A stretch of DNA of 64,000 nt from Gallionella sp. (GTDB lineage Bacteria; Pseudomonadota; Gammaproteobacteria; Burkholderiales; Gallionellaceae). How positions within the stretch are numbered: the stretch's first letter is position 1; each line of letters starts with the position of its first letter. The position numbers and the translations under genes are program-made. This document shows, piece after piece, positions 20,536 to 31,100 of the stretch. Under the pieces are notes generated by a model. That model saw nothing but the letters and a program-made list of their open reading frames with translations. It was not told where the DNA came from and did not search any database. The stretch is taken from assembly GCA_025350405.1 (NCBI GenBank), contig JANXXX010000021.1, positions 1-64,000 of the forward strand, read 5' to 3'.

Positions 20536-21657
20536 TTGGTTGCTACCCAACGCGATTACTACGAGGTGCTCGGCGTCGCCAAGGATGCCGAGCAGAAGGC
20601 GATCAAGGACGCTTTCCGCAACCTCGCGATGAAACATCACCCCGACCGCAACAAGGAGCCGGGTGCCGAAGAGCGTTTCAAGGAAATCGCCGAGGCTTAC
20701 GCCATTCTGTCCGATCCGAAAAAACGCGCCGAATACGATGCACGCGGATTTGCCGGCGTGGCTGGATTCAGCCAGGAAGACTTGTTCGGCGGTATCAATT
20801 TCGACGATATTTTTGGCGGACTCAACTTTGATTTTGGCGGCGGCAGTCCATTCGAGGGATTCTTTCATCGCCGCCGCAAGGGGCCGGCGCGCGGCGCGAA
20901 CATCGAGGTGGAGTTGTCCATCCCGCTGGAACGGGTCGCCAGCGGAGGCGAGGAAAAAGTCCGCTTGAGCCATCCGACCTCTTGCCCGGCATGCCACGGC
21001 ACCGGCGGCGAGGGAGGTGCCGCACCGAAACCATGCGATACATGTAAAGGCACCGGACGCATCACCCGCAGTAGCCAGAAAGATAAAGGCCATATCCTGA
21101 TCCAGCAGATCAGCACCTGCCCCGCCTGCCATGGGCACGGCAGCAGCATCGAACATCCTTGCCCGAAATGCCGCGGCAGCGGCGCAGTGGAAATAGAAGA
21201 AGACCTGACTGTGAAGATCCCGGTAGGGGTCGAAGAAGGAATGGTGCTGCGCATTCCCGGCAAGGGCATGCCGAGTCCGGACGCGGGCGGCGTGACCGGG
21301 GATCTGTTCGTCGTGGTGCGCACTAAAGACGACCCGCGGTTCGAGCGCGCCGGAGCCGACCTGCTGCGCCAGGAAACCATCCCGCTGACTGATGCGGTGC
21401 TCGGCGCCACGCTGCAAGTGCCGACGCTGGATGGCTCGGCCAGCGTGACGATCCCGCCCGGCACCCAGCCCGATGCGGTGTTGCGCCTCAAAGGAAAAGG
21501 CCTGCCGGAATTCGGCAGCGGGCGCCATGGCGAAATGTATCTGCGTATTTCTGTGCATGTGCCGGAAAAGCTTAGCCGCGAAGAGCGGGAATTGTATGAG
21601 CAGCTACGCGCGGTCGGCGCCAAGCAAGGCTGGAACTTCAAGAAGATTTGGAAGTGA
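20536..21657 (+). CDS. DnaJ/Hsp40 co-chaperone with Zn-finger domain
   Basis: J-domain (RDYYEVLGVAKDAEQKAIKDAFRNLAMKHHPDRNK) and four CxxCxGxG-like motifs; TTG start. Confidence 0.94.
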   Translation: MVATQRDYYEVLGVAKDAEQKAIKDAFRNLAMKHHPDRNKEPGAEERFKEIAEAYAILSDPKKRAEYDARGFAGVAGFSQEDLFGGINFDDIFGGLNFDFGGGSPFEGFFHRRRKGPARGANIEVELSIPLERVASGGEEKVRLSHPTSCPACHGTGGEGGAAPKPCDTCKGTGRITRSSQKDKGHILIQQISTCPACHGHGSSIEHPCPKCRGSGAVEIEEDLTVKIPVGVEEGMVLRIPGKGMPSPDAGGVTGDLFVVVRTKDDPRFERAGADLLRQETIPLTDAVLGATLQVPTLDGSASVTIPPGTQPDAVLRLKGKGLPEFGSGRHGEMYLRISVHVPEKLSREERELYEQLRAVGAKQGWNFKKIWK

Positions 21658-21734
21658 ATAGGAGATAAATATATGTTGGGCAAAAGCCGAAGGCTGTGCC
21701 CAACGTAGCGAACACAAGCTACATGGAGCAACTC

Positions 21735-22460
21735 ATGAAACGCTATTTCGCGCTGGGCGCATTCCTTTTTTTCTGTTTTGCCTTTCCGTCGCACGGCGAA
21801 GGATTCGATGTCGCGCGCCACAAAATGGTGGAAGAAGTGCTGGCCGATGCAAATACAACCTCCTCGTACAGCGGCGTTTCCGCGCTCAGCCCAAACGTCA
21901 TCGTGGCGATGAAAAAAGTGGAGCGTCATCGTTTTGTTCCTGACGCGCTGGCCCCGGCTGCCTACCTCAACCGCCCCCTGCCGATCGGCTACGGGCAGAC
22001 GATCTCGCAGCCTTTCATCGTCGCGCTGATGACCGATCTGATGCAGGTCAAGGCTGGCGACAGGATACTCGAGATCGGCACCGGCTCCGGTTACCAGGCG
22101 GCCATTCTGGCGGAAATAGCCGGCTCGGTTTACAGCATCGAGATCATCGAACCGCTGGGAAAAGAGGCGGGCGAGCGGCTGATATCGCTCGGTTACCGCA
22201 ACGTGCAAACAAGAGTGGGCGATGGCTATTATGGCTGGCCGGAAGCCGCACCGTTCGACGCGATCATCGTGACGGCTGCCGCCAGCCATGTGCCGCCGCC
22301 GCTGCTCAAGCAACTGAAGATAGGTGGCCGCATCGTGATCCCGCTCGGCACGCAATTCATGACTCAGTACCTGATGGTGGTGGAGAAACAGCCAGACGGT
22401 TCGGTGACCACCCGCCAGATTTTACCGGTGCGCTTCGTTCCGCTTACCGGCGGGCATTAA
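21735..22460 (+). CDS. pcm: Protein-L-isoaspartate O-methyltransferase with predicted signal peptide
   Basis: RILEIGTGSGYQAAILAEIAGSVYSIEIIEPL, DAIIVTAAASHVPPPLLKQLKIGGRIVIPLG; N-term MKRYFALGAFLFFCFAFPSHGEG. Confidence 0.9.
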   Translation: MKRYFALGAFLFFCFAFPSHGEGFDVARHKMVEEVLADANTTSSYSGVSALSPNVIVAMKKVERHRFVPDALAPAAYLNRPLPIGYGQTISQPFIVALMTDLMQVKAGDRILEIGTGSGYQAAILAEIAGSVYSIEIIEPLGKEAGERLISLGYRNVQTRVGDGYYGWPEAAPFDAIIVTAAASHVPPPLLKQLKIGGRIVIPLGTQFMTQYLMVVEKQPDGSVTTRQILPVRFVPLTGGH

Positions 22461-24880
22461 TGATGTCACGTCCGCCATTCATCGCTATCGGCTTGCTCTC
22501 TGCCTGCGTGCTGGCGTACGAGGTGCTGCTGACGCGTCTGTTCAGCATCGTGCTGTGGCATCACTTCGCCTACATGATCATCAGCGCGGCGATGCTGGGC
22601 TACGGGGCGAGCGGCACGGCCCTGACCTTGATGAAGGAGATGCTGCTAAAAGAAAAAATCTCGCCGCACTTCGGCGCGGTGTATGTGATCGCCGCGGTGG
22701 CATTGGCTGTGCTGATGCCAGCGGCGTTCCTGCTCGCGCAACAAATTCCGTTCAATCCGCTCGAGCTGCTGTGGGACAACACCCAGCCGGCCAAACTGTT
22801 CGCCATTTATCTGTTGATGATGTTGCCGTTCTTCTGCGGCGGGCTGGGCATCGGTCTGGTATTTGCGCACTTCGGCAAGCAGTCATCGCGCATCTACGCC
22901 TGCGACATCCTCGGTGCAGGGTTGGGTAGCTTGGGCGTCATCGGCGTGTTGTTCCTCGTGCCGCCGCACCAGGTGTTGACCGCCCTCGCGGCACTAGCGT
23001 TGCTGGCTGCCGCGATCGCCGTCGTCGAGCTGAAGATGCGGCCGAAATGGCTGATGGAATTATTTCTAGTGATGGCTGTGCTGGCGACTGTGGCGCTGCC
23101 AGAGATACCAGTGCATCTATCCCCTTACAAGGATTTGAGCCAGGCGCTGAACATCGCCGGTGCGCGGGTAGTCGAGAAACGCAGCAGCCCGTTGGGGCAG
23201 ATCACCGTGGTGGAAAACACCCGCGTGCCGCTACGCGATGCGCCGGGGATGAGCCTCAATGCGACGAGCGAGCCACCGCCGCAGTTGGGCGTGTTCGTGG
23301 ACGGAAACGGTCCGTCTGCACTGACCAGATTCGATGGCAATCTTGCGCCGCTGGCTTATCTTGATCAACTCACTTCGGCGCTGCCTTATCATCTATTCGA
23401 GCGTCCCCATGTGCTGGTGCTGGGCGCTGGTGCAGGCAGCGATGTATTGCAGGCGCTATACCATCGCAGTGCCGAGGTCGATGCGGTGGAACTCGATCGC
23501 AATGTCATCGATCTGGTGCAACATCGCTTCAATGACTATGCCGGCAATCTTTACAGCCGGCCAGATGTGCATGTGTATCAGGCCGAGGCGCGTGACTTCG
23601 TTAACGCCAGCGATACGCGCTATGACCTGATCCAGGTGGCGCTGCTGGATTCATTCGGCACCGCCTCGGCCGGGCTGTATGGCCTGAGCGAAAATTATCT
23701 GTATACGGTGGAAGCATTCCAGACAAACTTGAGCCGCCTTACGCCGGGCGGCATGCTCGCTATCACGCGCTGGCTCACGTTGCCGCCGCGCGATGCGCTG
23801 AAGCTGTTCGCCACGGCAGTATCCGCACTGGAGCGCAGCGGCGCACCCAATCCATCAGCAAGGCTGGCGATGATACGCGGCTGGAAGACCGTCACGCTGC
23901 TGGTGAAGAACAGCGCTTTCACCGCGAGCGAAATCGCGGCGATCAGGGAGTTTAGCAGCACGCGTTCTTTCGATCTGGCCTATTACCCCGGCATGCGCGC
24001 CGACGAGGCAAACCGTTTCAACATTTTGTCTCAGCCCTATTTCTTTGAAGGAGCCGTAGCGCTGCTGAGTCCGCAGCGGCAAGATTTCATCGACCAGTAC
24101 AAGTTTTACATCGAACCGGCGAGCGACGACCAGCCGCATTTTTTCCGCTTCTTCAAATGGAATTCAGCAGTTGAATTATTCGCACTGCGCGAGCAAGGAG
24201 GCATGGCGCTGTTCGACTGGAGCTACCCGCTGCTGGTCGCGACGCTGGTGCAGGCGATTGCAGCAAGCGCACTGCTTATCCTCGCCCCGCTGGCGTTGTC
24301 GCGTTGCCGACGCACCTTGCCGAGCGCGCCGGTCGCCTTGTATTTTCTCGCGATCGGGTTTGCATTCATGTTCATGGAGATCGCCTTCATCCAGAAATTC
24401 GTGCTGTTCCTGGCCCACCCGCTGTACGCGGTGGCGGTCGTGCTGTGCGCATTCCTGGTATTCGCCTCTGTGGGTAGCTGGCTGACTGGACATAGTCAAA
24501 ACGCGCGCTGGCAGACGGCGAATAAAGTCACGCTGGCGGTGATCGCGATGGGGACATTGTCGCTATTCTATCTCGCCACTTTGCCGAACCTGTTCCAGGC
24601 GCTGATCCATTTACCCGATGCAGCAAAAATAATCATCTCCGTCGCACTGATCGCGCCGCTGGCGATGTGCATGGGCGTGCCTTTCCCTACCGGCATGATG
24701 CGCTTGGCGAACACCGCAGAGCAAGCCATTCCCTGGGCTTGGGCGATCAACGGCTTCGCCTCAGTGGTGGGCGCGGTGCTCGCCACGCTGCTGGCGATCC
24801 ATCTGGGCTTTGCTGCGGTGATTCTGCTGGCTGTGCTGTTCTACGCTGTGGCATGCGGTGCTTTGAGGAGGTTTGCTTGA
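22460..24880 (+). CDS. Polytopic membrane protein fused to spermidine-synthase-like domain
   Basis: Multiple TM helices N- and C-terminal; central VLVLGAGAGSDVLQALYHRSAEVDAVELDRNVIDLV; TAATG overlap with pcm. Confidence 0.85.
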   Translation: MMSRPPFIAIGLLSACVLAYEVLLTRLFSIVLWHHFAYMIISAAMLGYGASGTALTLMKEMLLKEKISPHFGAVYVIAAVALAVLMPAAFLLAQQIPFNPLELLWDNTQPAKLFAIYLLMMLPFFCGGLGIGLVFAHFGKQSSRIYACDILGAGLGSLGVIGVLFLVPPHQVLTALAALALLAAAIAVVELKMRPKWLMELFLVMAVLATVALPEIPVHLSPYKDLSQALNIAGARVVEKRSSPLGQITVVENTRVPLRDAPGMSLNATSEPPPQLGVFVDGNGPSALTRFDGNLAPLAYLDQLTSALPYHLFERPHVLVLGAGAGSDVLQALYHRSAEVDAVELDRNVIDLVQHRFNDYAGNLYSRPDVHVYQAEARDFVNASDTRYDLIQVALLDSFGTASAGLYGLSENYLYTVEAFQTNLSRLTPGGMLAITRWLTLPPRDALKLFATAVSALERSGAPNPSARLAMIRGWKTVTLLVKNSAFTASEIAAIREFSSTRSFDLAYYPGMRADEANRFNILSQPYFFEGAVALLSPQRQDFIDQYKFYIEPASDDQPHFFRFFKWNSAVELFALREQGGMALFDWSYPLLVATLVQAIAASALLILAPLALSRCRRTLPSAPVALYFLAIGFAFMFMEIAFIQKFVLFLAHPLYAVAVVLCAFLVFASVGSWLTGHSQNARWQTANKVTLAVIAMGTLSLFYLATLPNLFQALIHLPDAAKIIISVALIAPLAMCMGVPFPTGMMRLANTAEQAIPWAWAINGFASVVGAVLATLLAIHLGFAAVILLAVLFYAVACGALRRFA

Positions 24881-25010
24881 TGAATTTTAATAAGTAATTT
24901 GTTGGAGCAGGGGTAAGTTGCGCTTCCTGCCGTGGGATCAGTAGCAGCTTGAAACCACGGGAGCCGTTGCGCGTTAAGTAATAGATTCATTAACTTTTAG
25001 GAGAGCCATC

Positions 25011-25784
25011 ATGAAAAATGAAACCAGTAACGATACCAGTACCCTCGAAGCAGAAGTACGCAACGCCGTCGAGCAGGGGCACGATGTGCAGGAAAAAGTG
25101 AGGAAACTTACTTTGGAAATAATCAGGGCGCGTTCGCTCGACATCAAATCCGTGCGGCAAACTGCGAGTGCCGTATTGCGCGGCGCACGGGCTGGTGTGC
25201 AGAAAGAGTTGCAACATTCGTCCGCACAGACCGGCATCGCGCGTGAACACCTCAAACAGGCTGTTACCGGCCTCGATGTAGCGCTGGCGCAATTTGCCGA
25301 GGCCGCCATGCTCGCAGTGGAAGAAGCGGCGAGCCGGGCGCAAAAATATTCCAGCGAAGACCTTAAGCGGGCGCGCGCAGACCTGGCAAGCCTCGAGGAT
25401 ATGTTTCTGCAAACCTTGCAGAGCTCCGCCTCCGCTGCCAAGGATGCAGCGGGAGAAATCTTGCATGACCTGACGGCGCACACCCGTACCCATGGTACTG
25501 CTGTCGGTGAGCAGCTGGAAGAAACGCTGTTGGTTTTTGCTCGCCAGATCGGCGCGGCAGGGCGTGCTCAGGCCGGGGTTGGCTTGCATCTCGCGAAAAA
25601 TACTGCCGATTTTATGCGCAAAATTGCTGCCGGCGTGCTCACTGGTCTGGCCGATCACATCAAGCCAGAGGTTTCTAAAAACACCGGCTCTGGCAAAGAC
25701 TCATTACATTCGCCAGAACCTGCACACTCACGCGACTCCGCTCATTCACGGGACTCCACCCATACCGAAAGCGAGGCCATGTGA
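25011..25784 (+). CDS. Alpha-helical protein, DUF6781-like (tentative)
   Basis: Ala-rich coiled helices (SVRQTASAVLRGARAGVQKEL…); C-terminal HS/HSRDS repeats; DUF name from memory. Confidence 0.5.
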   Translation: MKNETSNDTSTLEAEVRNAVEQGHDVQEKVRKLTLEIIRARSLDIKSVRQTASAVLRGARAGVQKELQHSSAQTGIAREHLKQAVTGLDVALAQFAEAAMLAVEEAASRAQKYSSEDLKRARADLASLEDMFLQTLQSSASAAKDAAGEILHDLTAHTRTHGTAVGEQLEETLLVFARQIGAAGRAQAGVGLHLAKNTADFMRKIAAGVLTGLADHIKPEVSKNTGSGKDSLHSPEPAHSRDSAHSRDSTHTESEAM

Positions 25785-25831
25785 TGTTCTGGCAGGCCCT
25801 AACGGCTGCGCGTGGGACGGAACAGGATGGG

Positions 25832-28075
25832 TCAGACGAATTGAACCAGCAATTTCTCGAATTCTTTCGCCGGCACCGGCTTGCTGAACAGAAAGCCCTG
25901 GTAAGCTCGGCAGCCGTAGTGATTGAGCAGTTCAAGTTGCGTCTCGGTTTCCACGCCCTCGGCTATGACATTCAAGGACAGGTTATGCGCCATGCCGATG
26001 ATGGTCTGGATGATCACAACATCGTTGGGGTCGGTGGAAATATCCTCGACGAAGGATTTATCGATCTTCAACTGATCCAGCGGCAGTCGCTTGAGATAGG
26101 AGAGCGATGAATAACCGGTGCCGAAGTCGTCCATCGAAAATCCGACACCCAGTGCTTTGATCGCCAGCATCTTGGCGATGGTATCGCTGACGTTGTCGAG
26201 CACCAGGCCTTCGGTCAACTCGAGTTTCAGACGTGTAGGATCAATGCCGGATGCTGCAAGTGCCTGTTGTATCTGTTCGACAAAATCCGGCTGACGGAAC
26301 TGGCGCGGGCTGACATTGACGGCGAGCTGCAAATAACGGGTGGCGGGCTGCTCAGACCAGTCTTTGATCTGCGCGCAGGCCGTATGCAAAACCCACAATC
26401 CTATCGGTACGATCAGGCCGGTCTCTTCCGCCAGGGGAATGAACTGCAGCGGCGAAATCAGGCCGTGTATAGGATGTTCCCAGCGCAGCAAGGTTTCGGC
26501 ACCGATGACGTGGCGCGTACTGGTAACCTGAATTTGATAGTAGAGGCGGAATTGCCGTTTGGCCAGCGCCTGGCGCAAATCGTTTTCTATCGCGGTGCGT
26601 TCGTCCAGCGTGGCCTGCATCGCGGGATCGTAAAAGCGCAAATTGTTGCCCCCGCTCTTCTTGGCCTGGTACATGGCGAGATCGGCATGTCTGAGCAGGT
26701 CATCGACCGACTCTTCATGGCTGCCAAACAGACAGGCCCCGATACTGGTCGTGCAGTTGAATTCCATGTCCTTGAGCATAAATGGCGCAGCGATGATCTC
26801 CTGCACTTTCTCGCCCACCTGCCCGACCTGAATGATTGCTTCTGAAACATCCTCGCTCAATTCTTCCAGCAAGATCACAAACTCGTCGCCGCCGAACCGC
26901 GCGATGCTGTCACCCTCGCGCACCGCGGCATGCAGGCGCTGCGCTATCATGATCAGCAGCAGGTCGCCGATATCGTGACCGCGCGTGTCATTGAGTGTCT
27001 TGAAATTATCCATGTCCATAAACAGGATCGCACCGTAACGCAGGTGACGTTTGCTGAAAGCCAGCGCCTGCTCCAGGCGGTCAAGCAGCAAACGGCGGTT
27101 AGGCAGGCGGGTGAGCTCGTCATAGTAAGCCAGGCGATGTATCTCGGCCTCGGCTTCCTTGTTCTCGGTGATCTCGGAAAAGGTGCCGACGTAATGGCTG
27201 ACATTTCCGTCGGGGGCGGCGACGGCGGAGATGGTCAGCCACTCGGCGTATATCTTGCCGTCTTTGCGCTTGTTCCATATCTCGCCTTGCCAGTAGCGTT
27301 TTTGTTGCAATGATTCCCACATGCGCCGGTAGAAATCCTTGTCCTGCCGTTCGGATTGCAGCATCGCCGGAGTCTGCCCGACCGCCTCCATTGCGCTGTA
27401 ACCGGTGAGTCGAGTGAAGGCCTGGTTGACCCGCAGGATGACACCCGCAGGGTCGGTCACGATCATCCCTTGCTGCGATTCGAAGGCGATCGCAGCGATA
27501 CGCAGCTCCTCTTCGGCATGCTTGCGCTCGGTGATGTCGGCGAAGGCGATGCGCACCAGGGAATCGCCGCTGCCAGCCCTCATGTGCAGGCAGTCCAGCC
27601 GGGCATGAAACACCGCGCCGTCGCCGCGCACGAGTGCCAATTCGCAATACTGCCGATCACCGTGTTGCGCAGCGAACATGAAATAGCGGTGAAAGCGGTC
27701 TCTGTCCTGCGGCGCGACGAACTGTGAAAAACGGCGATTGATCAGTTTGTTGCGCTCCTCTCCCAGCAGCGCTGCACCGGTGAGATTCACTTCGGCGATC
27801 AGCGCTTCATGGGTGAGGGTGAGATAACTGACGGGGGCGAAATCATAAAGATCTACATAGCGGTCGCGGGACTCTTCGATGATGAGCTGCGCCCGCCGCA
27901 ACTCCTCGTTCTGCATCTCCAGCTCGACCTGATGCACCTGGAGTTCATGCAACAGCTCCTCGGCGGAGCGGGCCGGGGCTTCAGCTTGTGGCGCATCAGC
28001 AAGCTGCACTTCGGCTTTCTTGCGCAGCGGGTTCGGTTTGTTCGGCTGCTTGGTCTGGTTCGGCTTCTTGCTCAT
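25832..28075 (-). CDS. PAS-GGDEF-EAL dual-domain c-di-GMP protein
   Basis: RFGGDEFVILLEE, DDFGTGYSSLSYLKRLPLDQLKIDKSFV, VIAEGVETETQ; EAL signature reads ETLLRWEHP. Confidence 0.93.
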   Translation of the reverse strand: MSKKPNQTKQPNKPNPLRKKAEVQLADAPQAEAPARSAEELLHELQVHQVELEMQNEELRRAQLIIEESRDRYVDLYDFAPVSYLTLTHEALIAEVNLTGAALLGEERNKLINRRFSQFVAPQDRDRFHRYFMFAAQHGDRQYCELALVRGDGAVFHARLDCLHMRAGSGDSLVRIAFADITERKHAEEELRIAAIAFESQQGMIVTDPAGVILRVNQAFTRLTGYSAMEAVGQTPAMLQSERQDKDFYRRMWESLQQKRYWQGEIWNKRKDGKIYAEWLTISAVAAPDGNVSHYVGTFSEITENKEAEAEIHRLAYYDELTRLPNRRLLLDRLEQALAFSKRHLRYGAILFMDMDNFKTLNDTRGHDIGDLLLIMIAQRLHAAVREGDSIARFGGDEFVILLEELSEDVSEAIIQVGQVGEKVQEIIAAPFMLKDMEFNCTTSIGACLFGSHEESVDDLLRHADLAMYQAKKSGGNNLRFYDPAMQATLDERTAIENDLRQALAKRQFRLYYQIQVTSTRHVIGAETLLRWEHPIHGLISPLQFIPLAEETGLIVPIGLWVLHTACAQIKDWSEQPATRYLQLAVNVSPRQFRQPDFVEQIQQALAASGIDPTRLKLELTEGLVLDNVSDTIAKMLAIKALGVGFSMDDFGTGYSSLSYLKRLPLDQLKIDKSFVEDISTDPNDVVIIQTIIGMAHNLSLNVIAEGVETETQLELLNHYGCRAYQGFLFSKPVPAKEFEKLLVQFV

Positions 28076-28107
28076 AATGCCTCCTTGCCGTTACGCGAAC
28101 TTCAAAC

Positions 28108-31100
28108 CTACTCTGTCACATCTTCTATCACCAGCAGGATCAATTGCGTGTCGCCGCTCTTGCCGACAATGCGTCTCGCGTTGAGCAGCATCTTGCGCTT
28201 GCCGATCGCGGGGAATTCATGCTCGATCGCGAAGTCTTCCATAACCTGGTTGCGCGGCAGAATATTATCCAGCAGTTCGCGCAATTTGGGGATGTCCCAC
28301 TGGCGGTTGCCCAATTCATAAATCTGGCGGCCAATGGTATCTTCCGGCGTGACGCGAAAGTTTTGGTAAAACGAACGGTTGACGGAAACCACTTTCAAGG
28401 AAGCATCCAGCACGACCAGCGGCTCGCGCACCGTAGCGACGATGTTTTCGGACAACTCCCGCGCGCTCTGCGCCGCTGCCTCGGCCTTGATGCGCTGGCT
28501 GATGTCGGAGAAGGTCAGCACCACGCCGTCGATCACATTGTCCAGCGTGCGGTAGGGCTGGATGCGCACCAGATACCATGCCCCGCCAACGGCACGTACT
28601 TCGCGTTCCCACGGCACCAGCTTGTCGAGCACGGTCTGTGCATGGTCCAGCAGATCGACGCCTTCGATATCCGACTTGATGTCGCTCAGCGGACGTCCTA
28701 TGTCCGAGGCGACCAAGCGATAGACCAGCGCCGCATCGCGGGTGTAGCGACGGATGAGCAGATGCTGATCGAGGAAGATCGTGCCGATGTTGATGTTGTC
28801 GAGCAGGTTCTTCATGTCGTTCTGCATCCCGGCCAGTTGCTCGATCTTGGCTTGCAGTTCGGCATTCACCGTGACCAGCTCTTCATTCAGCGATTGCAGT
28901 TCTTCCTTTGAGGTCTCCAGTTCTTCATTGGTGGATTGCAGCTCTTCGTTGGTCGATTGCAATTCCTCGTTGGTGGATTTGAGTTCCTCATTGGAAGCCT
29001 GTTGCTCCTCGATCGTGGCCTGCAGGTTCTCCCGGGTGTAAGCCAGCTCGCGTTGCAGTTCTTCCATGTGCTGTTGTGGCCCCGCTTCGCCCTGGCCGCG
29101 CTCCGGTTTGCCACCCTTGGGCTTGTTACCCTTGCTCAGGCCGGGTGCCGGATGGGCTACGTCCTGAAAACTCACCAGCAGCAATTTTTCGCCGCTGTCC
29201 GGCGCGGCTAGCGGGCGCACGTTGAGATTCACCAGCTGGAAATGGCCGTTGGTCTTGACCGATACCTCGCGGCTGTGGAACGCCGCAGCCTTATCGGCAG
29301 ATTCCGGGGCTGAGGATTCCGAACCGGCGGCGGCGAGCAGCAGCGCGGCGCGCAATTCCAGTTGCAGTCCCTCGCGCGCCATCTCGATCACGTTGAGCGT
29401 CGCCTGGCCGGGCGCCGCGCGCAGGTATTTGCCGGTGTCGCCATGCACGAAACGAATATTACCTTTTATGTCGGTCACTACCGAGGCGGGCGCATAAGTC
29501 TGCAACAGCGCGCGTTTGGTCAGTTCGGCAAAATCGGGTTCCTTGATCTTTTTTATCACTTCATCCATTCCTTGCGCGTTGGGGTCTTTGGTCCATACCA
29601 GCCCGCCGCCCATCACCGCGCGGGTGGAAGCGATGTTGCCAATGGCCTGGTAGAATTTCCATTTGCGGTTGAGCGGCTTGAACAGCTCGGTGTGGCTGGT
29701 GATGCTCTCCGAAGGGGAGAGGAACAGCACGCCGCCCGGCTTGAGCGCGTAGTGAAAAGCCGGGATCAAACGATTCTGGATTTCCGGCTCCAGATAGATC
29801 ATCAGGTTGCGGCAGCTGAGCAGGTCGAGCCTGGTGAACGGCGGATCCTTGATCACGTTCTGGGTGGCGAACACCACCATCTCGCGGATGTTTTTCTTCA
29901 CGCGGTAGCCGGTGTCCTCCTTGATGAAGTAGCGGCGCAGCCGTTCCGGATCGACATCCTGGGCGATGTTGGGCGGATAGAATCCGGCGCGCGCCACGGC
30001 GATCGCGTCATCGTCGAGGTCGGTGGCGTACAGCAGTATCTTGAATTCCTGATGGGCCTCGTCCATGACTTCGCGCAGCAGGATCGCGATGGAAAAAGCC
30101 TCCTCGCCGCTGGCGCAGTCCGCCACCCAGACGCGGAACACATAGTCCTCGGGCTTGTCCTTGAACAGTTGCGGTAGCACATCCTGCTTCAGCACCGCGT
30201 AGGCTTCCGCATCGCGGAAAAAATTGGTGACGTTGATCAGCAGTTCCTTGAACAACAAATGCACCTCGGGCGGATGCTCCTTGAGGTAGCGCGCATACAC
30301 CTCCTTGTCCTCGATGTTGTGCATCGCCATGCGCCGCTCGATGCGGCGGCCGATGGTGCTCTTCTTGTATAGTGAAAAATCGTGGCCGGTGACGCTGCGC
30401 AACTGCATCAGGATGCGGTTCAGGCCGCTGGTTGCGGCTGGCGGAGCGAGCGGCGGCTGGTTCAGGACACGCACGCCGGACAGCAACACTTCCGGCATTT
30501 TATCCACCGGCAGGATATGGGTCGCATAGCCGGCGCTGATCGCACTGGTGGGCATGCCGTCGTATTTCGCCGAGGCTGGTTCCTGCACCAGCGAGACACC
30601 GCCCGCGCCGAGTATCGCGCGCAAGCCCAGCGTGCCGTCGGTGCCGGTGCCGGAGAGGATGATGCCGATGGCCCGTTCGCCCTGATCCTCAGCAAGCGAA
30701 CGCAGGAAGGCGTCGATCGGCATGCGCTGCCCACGCGGTTGATCCGGCACGCTCAGTTGCAGCACGCCGTGGAAGATCGCCATGTCGCGGTTGGGCGGAA
30801 TCGCGTAGACACAGTTGGGTTCCACCTTCATCTGATCCTGCGCCTCGACCACCGGCATCTTGGTGGAGCGCTGCAGGATTTCGGTGAGTATGCTGGCGTG
30901 GCTGGGATCGAGATGCGAAACCAGCACGAAGGCCATGCCGCTGCCGGGCAGCACCTTGCGGAAGAATTGCTCGAACGCCTCCAGCCCGCCGGCAGAAGCG
31001 CCGATGCCGACGATCGGAAAACCCGGGATGGGAAAACCTGGCGCGGCTGCTTGCTGCGTTGCAACTGCGGCGGGTATTGGCGCTTCCTTGATCTTCCTGG

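Noticed and set aside
20865-22355. 496-aa antisense ORF over dnaJ/pcm
   Set aside because: Overlaps two confident genes completely; composition typical of a shadow frame
28860-29000. Apparent DNA tandem repeat (ttcctcgttggtggattgcag…)
   Set aside because: Explained by in-frame NEELQST coiled-coil repeats of the CheB-CheR fusion
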